A DNA stretch of 64,000 nucleotides from Idiomarina sp. A28L (GTDB lineage: Bacteria > Pseudomonadota > Gammaproteobacteria > Enterobacterales > Alteromonadaceae): contig NZ_AFPO01000007.1 of assembly GCF_000218785.1 (NCBI RefSeq), forward strand, positions 124,001 to 188,000. Direction: 5' to 3'. The position numbers and the translations under genes are program-made. Of the stretch, positions 1-9,756 are shown in pieces. Position 1 is the first letter of the stretch. The number at the start of each line of letters is the position of its first letter. Under the pieces are notes generated by a model. The model had not been told where the DNA came from. It worked only from the letters and a program-made list of their open reading frames with translations, and did no database searches.

Positions 1-92
1 AAACCGAGCAAAAGGCTATTTTGGCCGCAACACGCCGCTTAGCCGATGCGGGCGAGATCATGCTCAGCAGCGGAGACGATACCTATGTTTAA
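1..92 (+). CDS. fliG: Flagellar motor switch protein FliG (C-terminal end only)
   Basis: The first 30 codons in this frame encode the extreme C-terminus of FliG, running through a LAATRRLADAGEIML stretch to a stop at 90-92. This matches the end of the FliG C-terminal domain, which in the family carries the charged helix that contacts the stator and ends in a short polar tail. FliG sits in the cytoplasmic switch complex with FliM and FliN and transmits torque to the MS ring. The stop overlaps the start of fliH by 8 bases, as expected inside a fliFGHIJ operon. The rest of the gene is outside the window. Confidence 0.85.
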   Translation, partial: TEQKAILAATRRLADAGEIMLSSGDDTYV

Positions 93-831
93 GCCTTTTT
101 CACCTGAGAACCTTAAAGCTGAAGCTTCCGATTTTGCGGAAACTAAAGTGGTTCCCGGTGAAAAATGGCACCGCTGGGATTTAGATGAATTGCGCCGTGC
201 ACGAATGAAGCCAGATCCGTTAAGCGAAGAAGCTAAACAGGGCTTTATTCGCGATGCAGAACTGAACGCTTTGCGCGAAAAAGCGCGCCAAGAAGCATGG
301 GAACAAGGCCATAAAGAAGGCAGCGATAGCGGTTATCAAGCTGGCTATGAACAAGGCCTCAAAGCGGCAAAAGCAGAAGTTGAAGCCGAAAAACAAGCCT
401 CTATTGATTCCGCATTAATGCCTGTTCGCCAATTAGCGGAAGCGTTTAGTGCTGCAGTAGAAGGTATTGATAAAAATATTTCCGAGGAGCTAGTTGAGTT
501 GGCGTTAGCAGTTGGCGCTCAGTTAGCGCGCGATAGCTTGGATGAAACACCAGAAACCGTGCTAAAAATAGTACGCGAGTTAATCCATTCAGAGCCTACT
601 TTTACTAACAAGCCTCGCTTGTTTGTGAACCCTGAAGATTTCGCCTTAATAGAAGAGCACTTGCACGATGAGCTTCATGCGGCTGGGTGGAAATTAGTGT
701 CAGATGAGCGGTTAACACGCGGCGGCTGCCGCTTAGTAAGCCAAAGCGGCGAACGTGATGCTACTTGGGAAGCTCGGTGGGAACAAGTTCGCGCACAAGT
801 TCGGCAACGAAATGGGAACAGTGAAACGTGA
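85..831 (+). CDS. fliH: Flagellar export ATPase regulator FliH
   Basis: FliH is the peripheral stalk of the flagellar type III export apparatus; it binds and restrains the ATPase FliI and links it to the C-ring through FliN. I start it at the ATG at 85 ([13 protein letters not shown]), which overlaps the fliG stop, rather than the in-frame upstream ATG at 46 that lies inside fliG. The 248-residue product has the family layout: a charged N-terminal part, a helical middle with Gly/Ala-spaced positions (around [15 protein letters not shown], the GxxxG-type repeat seen in FliH), and a C-terminal FliI-binding domain ending in [12 protein letters not shown]-like residues. Its stop overlaps the fliI start, so translation is probably coupled. 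Confidence 0.92.
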   Translation: MFKPFSPENLKAEASDFAETKVVPGEKWHRWDLDELRRARMKPDPLSEEAKQGFIRDAELNALREKARQEAWEQGHKEGSDSGYQAGYEQGLKAAKAEVEAEKQASIDSALMPVRQLAEAFSAAVEGIDKNISEELVELALAVGAQLARDSLDETPETVLKIVRELIHSEPTFTNKPRLFVNPEDFALIEEHLHDELHAAGWKLVSDERLTRGGCRLVSQSGERDATWEARWEQVRAQVRQRNGNSET

Positions 832-2210
832 AAGATACCCACGAAAGCACTTTCGGCAAAGATTGGAGCCACGTTTTGAACAAAGTTCAAGAGCGTGTAT
901 CCAACTTGCCTAGCTTTCGAACTAGCGGCCGGGTAATACGAGCCACTGGTATGGTACTTGAAGTGGTGGGCTTAGAGTTGCCCCTAGGCAGTGCTTGCCG
1001 TATCGAGATCGTAGTTGAAGGCGGCCACGAGTTTATTGAAGCGGAAGTGGTTGGGTTTTCTGGCGAACGTTCATTTTTAATGCCATTAGTAGAAATTCAT
1101 GGTTTAACACCGGGTGCGCGAGTATTTCCTCTACAAGAGCATGGCCCATTTGAAGGCCGGCGTTTCCCGATCGGTACTAGCTTGCTTGGGCGAGTTGTGG
1201 ATGGCAACGGTAAGCCACTTGATAGCAAAGGCCCACTGCGAGAGGCAAAGTTTGCTCCACTAGCAACGCCTTCCATTAACCCAATGAACCGAGCCCCAAT
1301 TGAGCAGCCCATTGATGTTGGTATTCGAGCGATTAACTCATTACTTACTGTTGGCCGTGGCCAACGCATGGGCCTATTTGCTGGCTCGGGTGTAGGTAAA
1401 TCGGTACTTTTAGGCATGATGGCACGCTATACAGCTGCGGATATTATTGTGGTTGGGTTAATTGGTGAGCGTGGCCGAGAAGTACAAGATTTCATCGAGA
1501 ATATTCTTGGCGAAGAAGGTTTAAAGCGAGCTGTTGTTGTAGCGGCTCCTGCCGATACTTCGCCGTTACAACGCTTGCAAGGCGCTTCGTATGCCACTCG
1601 GCTTGCTGAAGATTATCGAGATCAAGGCCTGAACGTGCTGTTAATCATGGATTCGCTCACGCGCTTTGCTATGGCGCAGCGTGAAATTGCCCTTGCCATC
1701 GGCGAGCCACCAGCAACTAAAGGCTACCCACCTTCGGTGTTTGCAAAGTTACCGGCATTAGTTGAACGTGCAGGTAACGGGTGTAAAGGTGGTGGATCGA
1801 TTACCGCATTCTATACCGTGCTTACTGAGGGCGACGACCAACAAGATCCAATTGCCGATTCGGCGCGAGCTATTCTTGATGGTCATATTGTGCTCTCAAG
1901 AGCACTCTCGGAATCAGGCCACTATCCAGCAATTGATGTTGAAGCATCGATTAGCCGAGTAATGCCGGCTGTGGTGGCGGAAATGCAAATGAAACAAGCT
2001 CAGCAATTTAAAAAGCTATTCTCGGTTTACCAACGAAATCGTGATTTGATAAGCGTTGGTGCATACAGCCCAGGGCACGATCCGGTGCTCGATCAAGCCG
2101 TCCAGATGTACCCTAAGTTAGAATCATTTTTGCAGCAATCGCACAACCAAGGTGCTGATTCTTCAGCTTCCATTAGTGCGTTAACGAATCTGTTTGGAGG
2201 GGCGCAATGA
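828..2210 (+). CDS. fliI: Flagellum-specific ATP synthase FliI
   Basis: FliI is the hexameric ATPase of the flagellar type III secretion system, homologous to F1-ATPase beta. It unloads export substrates from chaperones at the export gate. The 460-residue product has the Walker A motif GSGVGKS at about residues 186-192, a Walker B region ending [11 protein letters not shown], and the [10 protein letters not shown] segment typical of the family; length matches E. coli FliI. The start is a GTG at 828 that overlaps the fliH stop by four bases. It overlaps fliJ by ATGA at 2207-2210. No key residue appears to be missing. Confidence 0.97.
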   Translation: MKDTHESTFGKDWSHVLNKVQERVSNLPSFRTSGRVIRATGMVLEVVGLELPLGSACRIEIVVEGGHEFIEAEVVGFSGERSFLMPLVEIHGLTPGARVFPLQEHGPFEGRRFPIGTSLLGRVVDGNGKPLDSKGPLREAKFAPLATPSINPMNRAPIEQPIDVGIRAINSLLTVGRGQRMGLFAGSGVGKSVLLGMMARYTAADIIVVGLIGERGREVQDFIENILGEEGLKRAVVVAAPADTSPLQRLQGASYATRLAEDYRDQGLNVLLIMDSLTRFAMAQREIALAIGEPPATKGYPPSVFAKLPALVERAGNGCKGGGSITAFYTVLTEGDDQQDPIADSARAILDGHIVLSRALSESGHYPAIDVEASISRVMPAVVAEMQMKQAQQFKKLFSVYQRNRDLISVGAYSPGHDPVLDQAVQMYPKLESFLQQSHNQGADSSASISALTNLFGGAQ

Positions 2211-2680
2211 GCGATTCTACAGCACTTGATACGCTAACTGATCTAGCCAAAGAGGCTCGCGATAAAGCTGGGCAGTTGCTTGCCACTGAACGCACCAACG
2301 AACGCCAAATTCAAGCCCACCAAGAAATGCTCGTGAACTACCGCGATGAATATGCGGTTCAGTTACAACAACTTATGCTTGATGGTGTAGACCCGGTAAC
2401 ACTTTATAATTATCGACAATTTTTGATGTCGTTAGATGATTCGATTAAGAAGGCCAGCCAAGCATTGCAGCAACAAAATAACTTGGTGGATAAAAGTAAA
2501 CAAAATTGGCAACAAGAACAGCGCAAGTTAACGTCGTTTACAACCTTAACTGATCGCCGCCTTGCTGCCGCTCGCCAAACAGCGGCGCGTAAAGAACAAG
2601 TGCAAACTGATGAGTTTGCCAATAACCAACATATTCGGGGTGGGCATTTAAAGCTCATTTCTGATGCCGACAAGGAGTAA
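2207..2680 (+). CDS. fliJ: Flagellar export chaperone FliJ
   Basis: A 157-residue, almost entirely alpha-helical coiled-coil protein located directly after fliI. FliJ in the family resembles the gamma stalk of F1-ATPase, sits in the centre of the FliI hexamer and contacts FlhA, and escorts empty chaperones. Sequence similarity among FliJ proteins is low, so the call rests on the coiled-coil composition (repeated Gln/Lys/Arg/Glu heptads from about residue 10 to 140), size and the conserved fliI-fliJ-fliK order. The ATG overlaps the fliI stop codon. Confidence 0.88.
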   Translation: MSDSTALDTLTDLAKEARDKAGQLLATERTNERQIQAHQEMLVNYRDEYAVQLQQLMLDGVDPVTLYNYRQFLMSLDDSIKKASQALQQQNNLVDKSKQNWQQEQRKLTSFTTLTDRRLAAARQTAARKEQVQTDEFANNQHIRGGHLKLISDADKE

Positions 2681-2683
2681 CCG

Positions 2684-4105
2684 ATGTTAAACATGATGTT
2701 GCTAAACCCTTCACAGCAAGTAGCCAATGGAAAACCCGGCGCTTCGGTTGCTGATCTTGGTTCGGGCTCAACCCCTAACAATTTTGCTGCACGCCTGCAA
2801 AACCTTGTTGATGTGCAGCAAGGCGCGAAAAAAGCGGGAAGTGAAAAGCATACTCCACAAGAAGTGTTACTAACAAATTCAACGCCTTCAGAGCTTAAGC
2901 CGGGTATGGCACTAAACCCTGGCGATAAAGTGCAGCCATTGCCTATCGATTTGCCGGAAGGCGAGCAGTTGATTGCTTTGAGCAATGAAAACCCACAACC
3001 TTTGGTTGCACAGCAAAACAGCCTATCGGCAGATATGCTGAACCGTATTGAACAAGCGCAAGCACTTGCTCAGCAGCTTAGCCAAGCAGGTAAAGGTGGA
3101 GTATCCGGAACTGAGGGCGTGAGCGCTTTTGCTGCAGCACAAACTAATGGGAACGCCAATACAACTGCACTTATGCCGCAGATGCAACAATTACCAGCAG
3201 GTCAACTGGGTTTAGCCGTGCAGCAAAATGCGAGAGCTCAAAGTGCCCTATCTCAAAGTACACTCCCTCAAAGTGCTATGCAGCAAACGTTAAAGGCTGG
3301 AAACACTCAGCTTGGGAACATTAATTCACAAACCCTGAGTGCTAATCAAACCGCTGCATTGCAAATGGCGATGCAACTAAGTGGTCAAGAACGCGCAACA
3401 TTGCCGGCCGGTGCCTTGCCTGAGAGCAATCCATTTTTAACCGATGCTAAGCTGCCACAAACACCTCAGCAACCAATGCCAACATGGCAGCCTTTAGCTA
3501 CTCCAGTGCCAATTAAGCAAGCAATGCCAGTAGCTGAATCGGCGTTGCAAGGCCTTAGTAATATTGCCAATGCAAGTGCGGCGAGCACTACAGCAAACAG
3601 TGAACAAGCCAATTTAGTAGCGCTACAAACCGCCAATGCCAGCGTTGCAAGTAGCAATGCTACGCCTACCGGAACACTTACTGCGCCGTTAGCCTCGAAT
3701 GCTTGGCAACAACAGCTTAGCCAACAAGTAGTGAACATGAACTTTCGCCAAGATAACCAAGTAGCGCTGCGCTTGCACCCTGCTGAACTTGGCCCACTAA
3801 TGATTAATTTGCGAATGGATGATCAAGCGGCAAGCTTGCAGTTTAGCGCTGCCAATGCCAATGTTCGCGCTGCTTTGGAAACTGCTATTCCCCAACTTCG
3901 AGAATTATTAGCAGAGCAAGGTATTGATTTGGCCGAATCATCGGTAAACGATGGCCAAGCTGAACAACAAAATCAGGAGCAGAGTTCAGGTTCTTCTGAA
4001 CTGGCCGATAACAATTTAAACGTTCCAGCGCCAAATACTGAAGAGAACCCAAATCAGGAGCTCGATATTCAGGTAGGGAATGGGCAAATTGACCTGTACG
4101 CTTAA
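2684..4105 (+). CDS. fliK: Flagellar hook-length control protein FliK
   Basis: FliK measures hook length while being secreted and switches the export gate from hook to filament substrates. The 473-residue protein has the expected two parts: a long low-complexity N-terminal region rich in Gln, Ala, Asn and Ser (roughly residues 1-340), and a globular C-terminal FlhB-interacting domain (about 345-430) containing LRLHPAELGPLMINLRM, the recognisable Flg_hook core. The C-terminal tail is Gln/Glu/Asn rich. An AAGGAG ribosome site lies just upstream of the ATG, three bases after the fliJ stop. A gap of about 130 bases before fliL suggests possible separate initiation there. Confidence 0.92.
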   Translation: MLNMMLLNPSQQVANGKPGASVADLGSGSTPNNFAARLQNLVDVQQGAKKAGSEKHTPQEVLLTNSTPSELKPGMALNPGDKVQPLPIDLPEGEQLIALSNENPQPLVAQQNSLSADMLNRIEQAQALAQQLSQAGKGGVSGTEGVSAFAAAQTNGNANTTALMPQMQQLPAGQLGLAVQQNARAQSALSQSTLPQSAMQQTLKAGNTQLGNINSQTLSANQTAALQMAMQLSGQERATLPAGALPESNPFLTDAKLPQTPQQPMPTWQPLATPVPIKQAMPVAESALQGLSNIANASAASTTANSEQANLVALQTANASVASSNATPTGTLTAPLASNAWQQQLSQQVVNMNFRQDNQVALRLHPAELGPLMINLRMDDQAASLQFSAANANVRAALETAIPQLRELLAEQGIDLAESSVNDGQAEQQNQEQSSGSSELADNNLNVPAPNTEENPNQELDIQVGNGQIDLYA

Positions 4106-4234
4106 TATTGATCAGGCATTTTCCTATCGTTTCAGGTTAAACTGAAAAGGTAAGACGGTGAAACTTCGCTTTTTAGCGGTTCACTTTTAATAAGTACAGG
4201 CATAATCCAGAATAAGCTAAAACAGGGTATATAC

Positions 4235-4729
4235 ATGGCCAAGCCACAAGCAAATACTAAAGACAGCAACAATACTATTATCTTCGCCTTAATAGGCCTA
4301 GTAGCGATTATGATTGCGGTTACCGCGGTAAACACTTGGCTATTACTTGATACGCGAACCACTGCAATGTCAGCTTTAGCAGGGAACATGCCTGCCGCAG
4401 AACGAGTTCGCGAGCCAGTGTTCGTAAAGATAGAGCCCTTCACAGTGAATTTGCGCAGTGACCAGTTTGGGCCACGCCTCCTCTACACCGGAATGACTCT
4501 CGAGGTTCAAGATGGCGATACCCGGCAAACATTAGTAGATAACATGCCACAAGTTCGCAGCCGTTTGTTGGTAATGCTATCAGGGCTCGATGCAGAAAAT
4601 ATTAGTACTACTGATGGAAAAACGGAACTAGCAGAGCACATTAAGGTTCGGCTATCTGAATCCTACGCAAATTCCACAGCGGAAATTGAAATTTTTGAAG
4701 TGTTGTTTACTGAGTTTATTGTTCAGTAA
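4235..4729 (+). CDS. fliL: Flagellar basal body-associated protein FliL
   Basis: FliL is a single-pass inner membrane protein that forms a periplasmic ring around the stator units and supports motor torque. The 164-residue product has a short cytoplasmic head, one transmembrane helix at about residues 13-37 (IIFALIGLVAIMIAVTAV), a linker and a periplasmic domain with the family segment VKIEPFTVNLR and a C-terminal EIFEVLFTEFIVQ, which is the usual FliL ending. The preceding 129-base gap holds a near-palindrome at about 4129-4144 but no sigma-54 or sigma-28 promoter I can recognise. Confidence 0.93.
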   Translation: MAKPQANTKDSNNTIIFALIGLVAIMIAVTAVNTWLLLDTRTTAMSALAGNMPAAERVREPVFVKIEPFTVNLRSDQFGPRLLYTGMTLEVQDGDTRQTLVDNMPQVRSRLLVMLSGLDAENISTTDGKTELAEHIKVRLSESYANSTAEIEIFEVLFTEFIVQ

Positions 4730-4829
4730 GCACACCATGTAACGCAACACGAGCCGTCTATTTTATCGATATTTGAGAAATTGAGAACTAGATGGTATTC
4801 ACGGCAATACAAACTATAGATGAGCGTTT

Positions 4830-5918
4830 ATGGCTGGTGATAAGCCCCTTTCACAGCATGATATCGACGAGTTACTTGGTTCGGTATCCAAACCAATGAA
4901 ACCTGCAGACGATGTAAATACATCATCTCGGCAGGAGCGTTTCGGTGGGATAAAAGAACGCAATGCCGGTGAACGACCATTTGATCCGGGCACCCAACAT
5001 CGCGTTGTGCGCGAGCGTTTACACACGCTTGAAATAATTAATGAGCGCTTTGCTCGCCAGTTCCGAATGAACTTGTTCAACTTATTGCGCCGTAACGCTG
5101 ATATTTCTGTGGAATCGGTTCGTTATCAACGCTTTCAAGATTTCTCTGATAAGTTGCCTACGCCAATTAACTTAAACATTATTGCCATGAAACCATTGCG
5201 CGGTACAGCACTGGTGGTATTTCCACAAAACATGGTTTCCATGATTGTTGAAAACTTATTCGGTGGTGATGGACGCTTTATCACGCGCAATGAAATGCGG
5301 GAATTTACCGGTACAGAGCAGCGGATAATTAATCGCGTATTGAATTTGGCAATGGATGCTTACCAGGAGGCTTGGCGAGCGGTTTTCCAGCTTAAAATTA
5401 GTTACATTAGATCTGAAATGCAGCCTAAATTTGCCAGTATTACCAGTTCTCCAAGTGAAATTGTAGTCACTACAACTTTTCACTTAGAAGTAGGTAACTT
5501 AGATTCTAGCTTTCAAATTTGCATGCCCTACTCCATGATTGAGCCGCTACGCGATCGCCTTACCAACTTGCGGGCCGATGCCTCCAGCGCAACGGATAAA
5601 GCCTGGAAAGAGCGTATTACCCAAGAGCTGCAATCATCTGATGTTGAACTTACTACTAATTTCCTAGATATTCCTGTGCGCCTACCACAAGTTATGGCGC
5701 TAAAAGTAGGCGATGTTCTCCCTGTTTCTTTACCGAAAGTCGTAACGGCTACAGTAAGTGGCTTGCCGGTATTGGAATGCGAGTATGGCTCACTTAACAA
5801 GCACCGTGCTCTACGAGTGATTAAAATTTTAGAAAACCACGCGCTTGCGAGCCCAAATAAGGCAGATAACGTTTCTGCCTATGGCGATGCAACCTCTGAG
5901 GATTATGACGATGACTGA
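4830..5918 (+). CDS. fliM: Flagellar motor switch protein FliM
   Basis: FliM is the C-ring protein that binds phosphorylated CheY and reverses motor rotation. Its 362 residues start with the CheY-binding peptide (LSQHDIDELLGSV, about residues 6-18). This is followed by a basic linker, the middle domain with a GGDG motif around residues 148-151 (NLFGGDGRF), and a C-terminal SpoA domain (about 270-340, DIPVRLPQVMALKVGDVLP) that pairs with FliN. The start ATG has only a weak ribosome site but the N-terminal motif fixes it. The 100 bases between fliL and fliM hold nothing I can identify. Confidence 0.96.
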   Translation: MAGDKPLSQHDIDELLGSVSKPMKPADDVNTSSRQERFGGIKERNAGERPFDPGTQHRVVRERLHTLEIINERFARQFRMNLFNLLRRNADISVESVRYQRFQDFSDKLPTPINLNIIAMKPLRGTALVVFPQNMVSMIVENLFGGDGRFITRNEMREFTGTEQRIINRVLNLAMDAYQEAWRAVFQLKISYIRSEMQPKFASITSSPSEIVVTTTFHLEVGNLDSSFQICMPYSMIEPLRDRLTNLRADASSATDKAWKERITQELQSSDVELTTNFLDIPVRLPQVMALKVGDVLPVSLPKVVTATVSGLPVLECEYGSLNKHRALRVIKILENHALASPNKADNVSAYGDATSEDYDDD

Positions 5919-6363
5919 TGATAAAAAGCCAAAAAAGGACGCTGAAGAGCAGCCTGAAGAGGCCAAACAAGAAAGCTCAGAGGGCGAAACTAACGACCCA
6001 TGGGCCGATGTGCTTGAAGAAGAGCAAGCCGCTGGAAATCCGCAATCAGCCGGAGACCGAGTATTTAAGCCGTTAGAAAATACTAATCGTGGCGCAAGCG
6101 CTAGTGATTTAGATATCATAATGGATATTCCGGTAAAGCTTAGCGTTGAACTTGGCCGCACTCGCATCACCATTAAGCAACTACTAGAATTAGCTCAAGG
6201 CTCAGTTGTAGAGCTCGATGGGTTAGCCGGTGAACCAATGGATATTCTTATCAACGGCTACCTAATCGCACAAGGCGAAGTAGTTGTTCTCGATGATAAA
6301 TATGGTATTCGAATCACTGAAATTGTAACCCCAGCAGAGCGTGTGCAGAAACTGAACCGATGA
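5911..6363 (+). CDS. fliN: Flagellar motor switch protein FliN
   Basis: FliN forms the base of the C-ring with FliM and helps localise FliH/FliI. I choose the ATG at 5911, giving 150 residues (MTDDKKPKK...): a GAGG at 5898-5901 lies nine bases upstream and the start overlaps the fliM stop by 8 bases. An ATG at 5905 is too close to the GAGG. The N-terminal 60 residues are acidic and disordered. The SpoA/FliN domain spans about residues 70-145 and contains IMDIPVKLSVELGRTRITIKQLL in order and the LDGLAGEPMDILING stretch typical of FliN. Confidence 0.94.
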   Translation: MTDDKKPKKDAEEQPEEAKQESSEGETNDPWADVLEEEQAAGNPQSAGDRVFKPLENTNRGASASDLDIIMDIPVKLSVELGRTRITIKQLLELAQGSVVELDGLAGEPMDILINGYLIAQGEVVVLDDKYGIRITEIVTPAERVQKLNR

Positions 6364-6797
6364 TCACAAATACCAGTACCGCAGTGAGCACTCCGGCGGG
6401 CACCGATGTGGTGTCTAGCTTAACGCTGCTTGGTAAGGTATCTGGCTCGTTAATTTTAGTTATTCTGATTATCATTGTATGTGCTTGGTTATTCCGCCGT
6501 ATCGGCAGTAGTTGGTTGCCAAGCACTACGAATAAAATACGCGTGGTTACTAGCGCAAATCTGGGCGGCAAAGAACGCATTGTAGTTGTTGATGTTGAAG
6601 GCAAGCGCTTAGTTTTAGGCGTAGCTCCTGGCAGTGTTAATCACTTAACTGAACTACCTATTCCTGAAACAACTGAAACCGATAAAGAACCTGCTGAATC
6701 AGAACAAGCTAACGTAAACCCTATTCTTAGCCCTTTCGCTAACCTTTTAAAATCAAAGCAAAACGCTACCCAGAACCATAAAGGTGGTAAGGAATGA
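6360..6797 (+). CDS. fliO: Flagellar biosynthetic protein FliO
   Basis: FliO is a membrane protein that assists assembly of the FliP ring of the export gate and is absent from the final core. The 145-residue product has one transmembrane helix at about residues 26-45 ([17 protein letters not shown]) followed by a cytoplasmic domain with the conserved stretch [18 protein letters not shown] and [12 protein letters not shown]. It starts at an ATG overlapping the fliN stop by four bases and its own stop overlaps fliP by four bases, placing it in a translationally coupled fliNOP unit. Confidence 0.92.
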   Translation: MITNTSTAVSTPAGTDVVSSLTLLGKVSGSLILVILIIIVCAWLFRRIGSSWLPSTTNKIRVVTSANLGGKERIVVVDVEGKRLVLGVAPGSVNHLTELPIPETTETDKEPAESEQANVNPILSPFANLLKSKQNATQNHKGGKE

Positions 6798-7558
6798 TTC
6801 AGACCCACAAAATATGGTTCGGTTTCGGCATTATAATCTTGAGCGCAATAGCGCTCTTTTTGCCTACCGACGCTATTGCTCAAGAATTGCCGGCAATCAC
6901 CAGCACTACTGGCGAAGATGGCAGCCAGCGTTGGTCAGTACCGTTACAAACTTTGTTATTACTCAGCAGTATGGCTTTTTTGCCCGCTGGCCTGTTAATG
7001 ATGACAAGTTTTGCGCGTATCATTATTGTACTTGGCCTCCTGCGTACAGCCATGGGTACCCAATCAGCACCGCCTAACCAAGTGCTTCTTGGTATTGCGC
7101 TATTTCTAACTTTTTTTATTATGTCGCCGGTACTTGCACAAATTTATGAAACTGCCTGGGTTCCATTAAGCGATGATGTTATTGGATTCCAAGAGTTTTT
7201 GCCGCTGGCCGCAGAGCCTTTGCGCGAGTTTATGCTTGCACAAACCCGGCAAAGTGATTTAGAGCTATTTGTGCGCCTAGCCGATATCGGCCCAATACAA
7301 GGGCCAGAAGAATTACCAATGCACGTTTTAATTCCATCCTTTGTCACCAGTGAATTAAAAACCGCATTCCAAATTGGTTTTACCATTTTTATCCCATTTC
7401 TTATTATTGATTTGGTTGTTGCCAGCGTGCTCATGGCACTCGGTATGATGATGGTGCCACCCGCAACTATTTCACTTCCGTTTAAGCTCATGCTTTTCGT
7501 ATTAGTTGATGGTTGGCAGCTCATTATTGGTTCACTTGCTGCAAGCTTTTATATGTAG
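6794..7558 (+). CDS. fliP: Flagellar export gate protein FliP
   Basis: FliP forms the pentameric core of the flagellar export channel with FliQ and FliR. The 254-residue protein begins with a cleavable signal-like hydrophobic segment (about residues 10-28, ending AIAQ), then a transmembrane pair around [26 protein letters not shown], a periplasmic-side region with Asp/Glu rich helices, and C-terminal membrane helices ending in [16 protein letters not shown]. These are FliP signatures. It overlaps fliO by four bases and is followed after 14 bases by fliQ. Confidence 0.97.
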   Translation: MIQTHKIWFGFGIIILSAIALFLPTDAIAQELPAITSTTGEDGSQRWSVPLQTLLLLSSMAFLPAGLLMMTSFARIIIVLGLLRTAMGTQSAPPNQVLLGIALFLTFFIMSPVLAQIYETAWVPLSDDVIGFQEFLPLAAEPLREFMLAQTRQSDLELFVRLADIGPIQGPEELPMHVLIPSFVTSELKTAFQIGFTIFIPFLIIDLVVASVLMALGMMMVPPATISLPFKLMLFVLVDGWQLIIGSLAASFYM

Positions 7559-7572
7559 CTAGGAGGTAACCG

Positions 7573-7842
7573 ATGAATCCAGAACAAGTAATGACAATCG
7601 CTTACCAAGGCATGCGAGTAGCACTTTACCTTGCTGGACCGTTGCTGCTTACGGCGTTACTTATTGGTTTGGTGGTTAGCTTATTCCAAGCAGCTACCCA
7701 AATTAACGAAATGACCCTTTCTTTCATCCCCAAAATTCTTGGGGTAGTGATTATGCTCGTAGTTATCGGGCCTTTTCTCTTGCAGCTGATTATTGATTAC
7801 ACTACCGAGCTATTCACCAGTATTCCTAATATGGTGCAATAG
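7573..7842 (+). CDS. fliQ: Flagellar export gate protein FliQ
   Basis: FliQ is a small two-helix membrane protein; four copies pack around the FliP5-FliR1 core of the export gate. The 89-residue product matches family length and has both hydrophobic hairpins (about residues 16-40 and 50-75) with the conserved segments GPLLLTALLIGLVVSLFQAATQINEMTLSF split here around LFQAATQ and PKILGV. A strong AGGAGG ribosome site stands eight bases before the ATG. Confidence 0.96.
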   Translation: MNPEQVMTIAYQGMRVALYLAGPLLLTALLIGLVVSLFQAATQINEMTLSFIPKILGVVIMLVVIGPFLLQLIIDYTTELFTSIPNMVQ

Positions 7843-7862
7843 CCTAGTGCCGCGGTTACGCC

Positions 7863-8654
7863 ATGATTGAAGTTACGTTTTTACAACTACAAGGGTGGAT
7901 AGTAGCTTTTCTTTGGCCCTTTTTCCGTATCACTAGCTTTATGGTTTCAGCTCCCATATTTGGTCACTCCCGGATACCAGCGCAATTACGCATCGCATTT
8001 GGAATAGCGCTCGCGATTGTGATGGCGCCCATAATTCCCCCTATGCCCGATGTGCCCATCTATTCTTGGGCAGGCTTTGGGATAATCGTTGAGCAGGTAT
8101 TGATTGGCATCGCTATGGGTTTAGTGATGCAAATTGCATTTGCCGTTGTAATGGCTGCAGGTGAGTTTATCGGATTACAAATGGGGTTGGCCTTCGCCAC
8201 TTTCTTCTCGCCTGATAGCGGCGCAAACACAATGATTTTATCGCGTATTCTGCATGCTTTTACTGTGTTGCTGTATTTAGCATTGAATGGCCATCTGATT
8301 ATGCTAGAAATCATCGCATTTTCCTTTGAGCAACTACCCATTGGTACTTCAGGATTAAATTTAAATGCGTTCGAAACTTTTGCACGTTTTGGTGGGGTTA
8401 TCTTTTCTTCGGGGATTTTGTTAGCGCTGCCGGTATTCGGCGCTTTACTAATCATCAATCTTACGTTGGGTATCTTGAACCGCTCGGCACCTCAGCTAAC
8501 GGTGTTTTCTATCGGTTTCCCATTATCACTAACCATGGGCTTATTCTTGATTACGGTGCTTACCACACAGCTCGGAACTTTTGTTCAGGCACTGTTTTCT
8601 CATGCTTTAGAATTTATTGCGTTAATGTTAGAGGCGCTGGCGCCAATTCAATAA
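7863..8654 (+). CDS. fliR: Flagellar export gate protein FliR
   Basis: FliR is the single-copy subunit that closes the FliP ring of the export gate. The 263-residue protein has about six hydrophobic segments and family landmarks such as FFRITSFMVSAPIFGHSRIPAQLR near the N-terminus, GEFIGLQMGLAF in the middle and LNRSAPQLTVFSIGFPL near the C-terminus. It is the last gene of this operon. flhB, which often follows fliR, is not here: the next gene is convergent flgL, so flhB/flhA must lie elsewhere. Confidence 0.96.
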   Translation: MIEVTFLQLQGWIVAFLWPFFRITSFMVSAPIFGHSRIPAQLRIAFGIALAIVMAPIIPPMPDVPIYSWAGFGIIVEQVLIGIAMGLVMQIAFAVVMAAGEFIGLQMGLAFATFFSPDSGANTMILSRILHAFTVLLYLALNGHLIMLEIIAFSFEQLPIGTSGLNLNAFETFARFGGVIFSSGILLALPVFGALLIINLTLGILNRSAPQLTVFSIGFPLSLTMGLFLITVLTTQLGTFVQALFSHALEFIALMLEALAPIQ

Positions 8655-8658
8655 CCGC

Positions 8659-8689
8659 TATAAGCATGCTTTTACACTACATGCTTATA
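8659..8689. terminator. Inverted repeat between convergent fliR and flgL
   Basis: A perfect 10-bp inverted repeat (TATAAGCATG at 8659-8668 and its complement at 8680-8689) with an 11-base loop fills the 54-bp gap between the convergent fliR and flgL stops. There is no clear U-tract on either side, so it may act as a weak bidirectional terminator or an RNA end-protecting hairpin. Confidence 0.5.
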
Positions 8690-8708
8690 ACCAGTTACAA
8701 GCAATAAA

Positions 8709-9665
8709 TTAGCGAAGGTAATTGAATAAGCTTAGGCCTTTAATATCAACGAAAGCTTTTTGTGAAGCCTGCAACGCCACCATGCCTAAGCTGTAATCAG
8801 AAGCCGCTTTTACATAATCCAAATCTACTAAATCAGATAATTGCTGCTCGTAGCCAAGCTTTCGGTTCCCAGCAACTAAATCTAAAGTATCTAGTTCGTT
8901 GAGCCGTGCACCCAAAGAAGCACGTTTTGTTAGCGTGTTATCCTGCGCATTATCAAATTCACGCATAACATTACTAAATACATCTTTCCGGTCTGCGGGG
9001 GGCAACGTGGTTTCATCCGCCTTTAAAGCAGCAATAGCCTTTTCAAAACTTGCAAACAAATTGGCATTTGCAGGCGTACCATCGGTTGCCAGGCGGGCAT
9101 TACTCAAATTGGTTAAGAAAATATCATTACCAGTGTGCCCCACCTTCATTAATCGACCACTATCAACGCGTTCTTCACGCATTTCGGTACTACCCTCAAA
9201 CTGCACTGTGCCATCACCAGCCCGAGTAAACGGCGTTTCACCATCACGGTATCCCCCGAAGATATAACGACCGGTACCATCAGTTGTGTTAGCTAAACCA
9301 ATCAAACCTTCGTACACGCCTTCTAATTCAGTAGCGACTGACACTCGGTCAACATCACTCAATGTATCGCTAGACGCCTGAATCATAAGCGTTTTTGCAC
9401 GCGTGAGCATATCTCCCACACTGTTCAATACGCTTTCTTGTTGCGATAAGCTGTTGCGAGCGCTCACGCGAGCATCAGTATATTGTTGAGTTACCGCAAT
9501 AGATTGACCCACCCCAACTGCCCGAGCAGCCGCTTGTGGATCATCAGATGGATTAACAACTCGTCGCCCAGTCGACATTTGCTGACCAACTTTTAAAAAA
9601 TCGGCTTGCTGGCGATTCATTGCTGATACATTCTGATCAAAAATGGTAACCGTACTAATACGCAT
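8709..9665 (-). CDS. flgL: Flagellar hook-filament junction protein FlgL (HAP3)
   Basis: FlgL joins the hook, via FlgK, to the flagellin filament. The start is set at the ATG at 9665 (MRISTVTIFDQN), which has a GAGGA ribosome site just upstream; a longer in-frame reading adds 14 unlikely residues. The 318-residue product has the flagellin-like N-terminal helical domain (QMSTGRRVVNPSDDPQAA at about residues 30-47) and the complementary C-terminal helix (YVKAASDYSLGMVALQASQKAF). FlgL is secreted by the flagellar export system without a signal peptide. It lies 91 bases after flgK and probably shares its sigma-28 transcript. Confidence 0.94.
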   Translation of the reverse strand: MRISTVTIFDQNVSAMNRQQADFLKVGQQMSTGRRVVNPSDDPQAAARAVGVGQSIAVTQQYTDARVSARNSLSQQESVLNSVGDMLTRAKTLMIQASSDTLSDVDRVSVATELEGVYEGLIGLANTTDGTGRYIFGGYRDGETPFTRAGDGTVQFEGSTEMREERVDSGRLMKVGHTGNDIFLTNLSNARLATDGTPANANLFASFEKAIAALKADETTLPPADRKDVFSNVMREFDNAQDNTLTKRASLGARLNELDTLDLVAGNRKLGYEQQLSDLVDLDYVKAASDYSLGMVALQASQKAFVDIKGLSLFNYLR

Positions 9666-9756
9666 AGTGCTTTTTCCTCGATATCTTCGGCAAAAATACT
9701 CCGCCAAAGCTAATGCTATTCACTTACTAATCTATATCGGCTGCTCCGAGCAAATA

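Noticed and set aside
4106-4234. Flagellar-class promoter before fliL
   Set aside because: Neither a sigma-54 nor a sigma-28 pattern could be matched; only a near-palindrome at about 4129-4144 is present.
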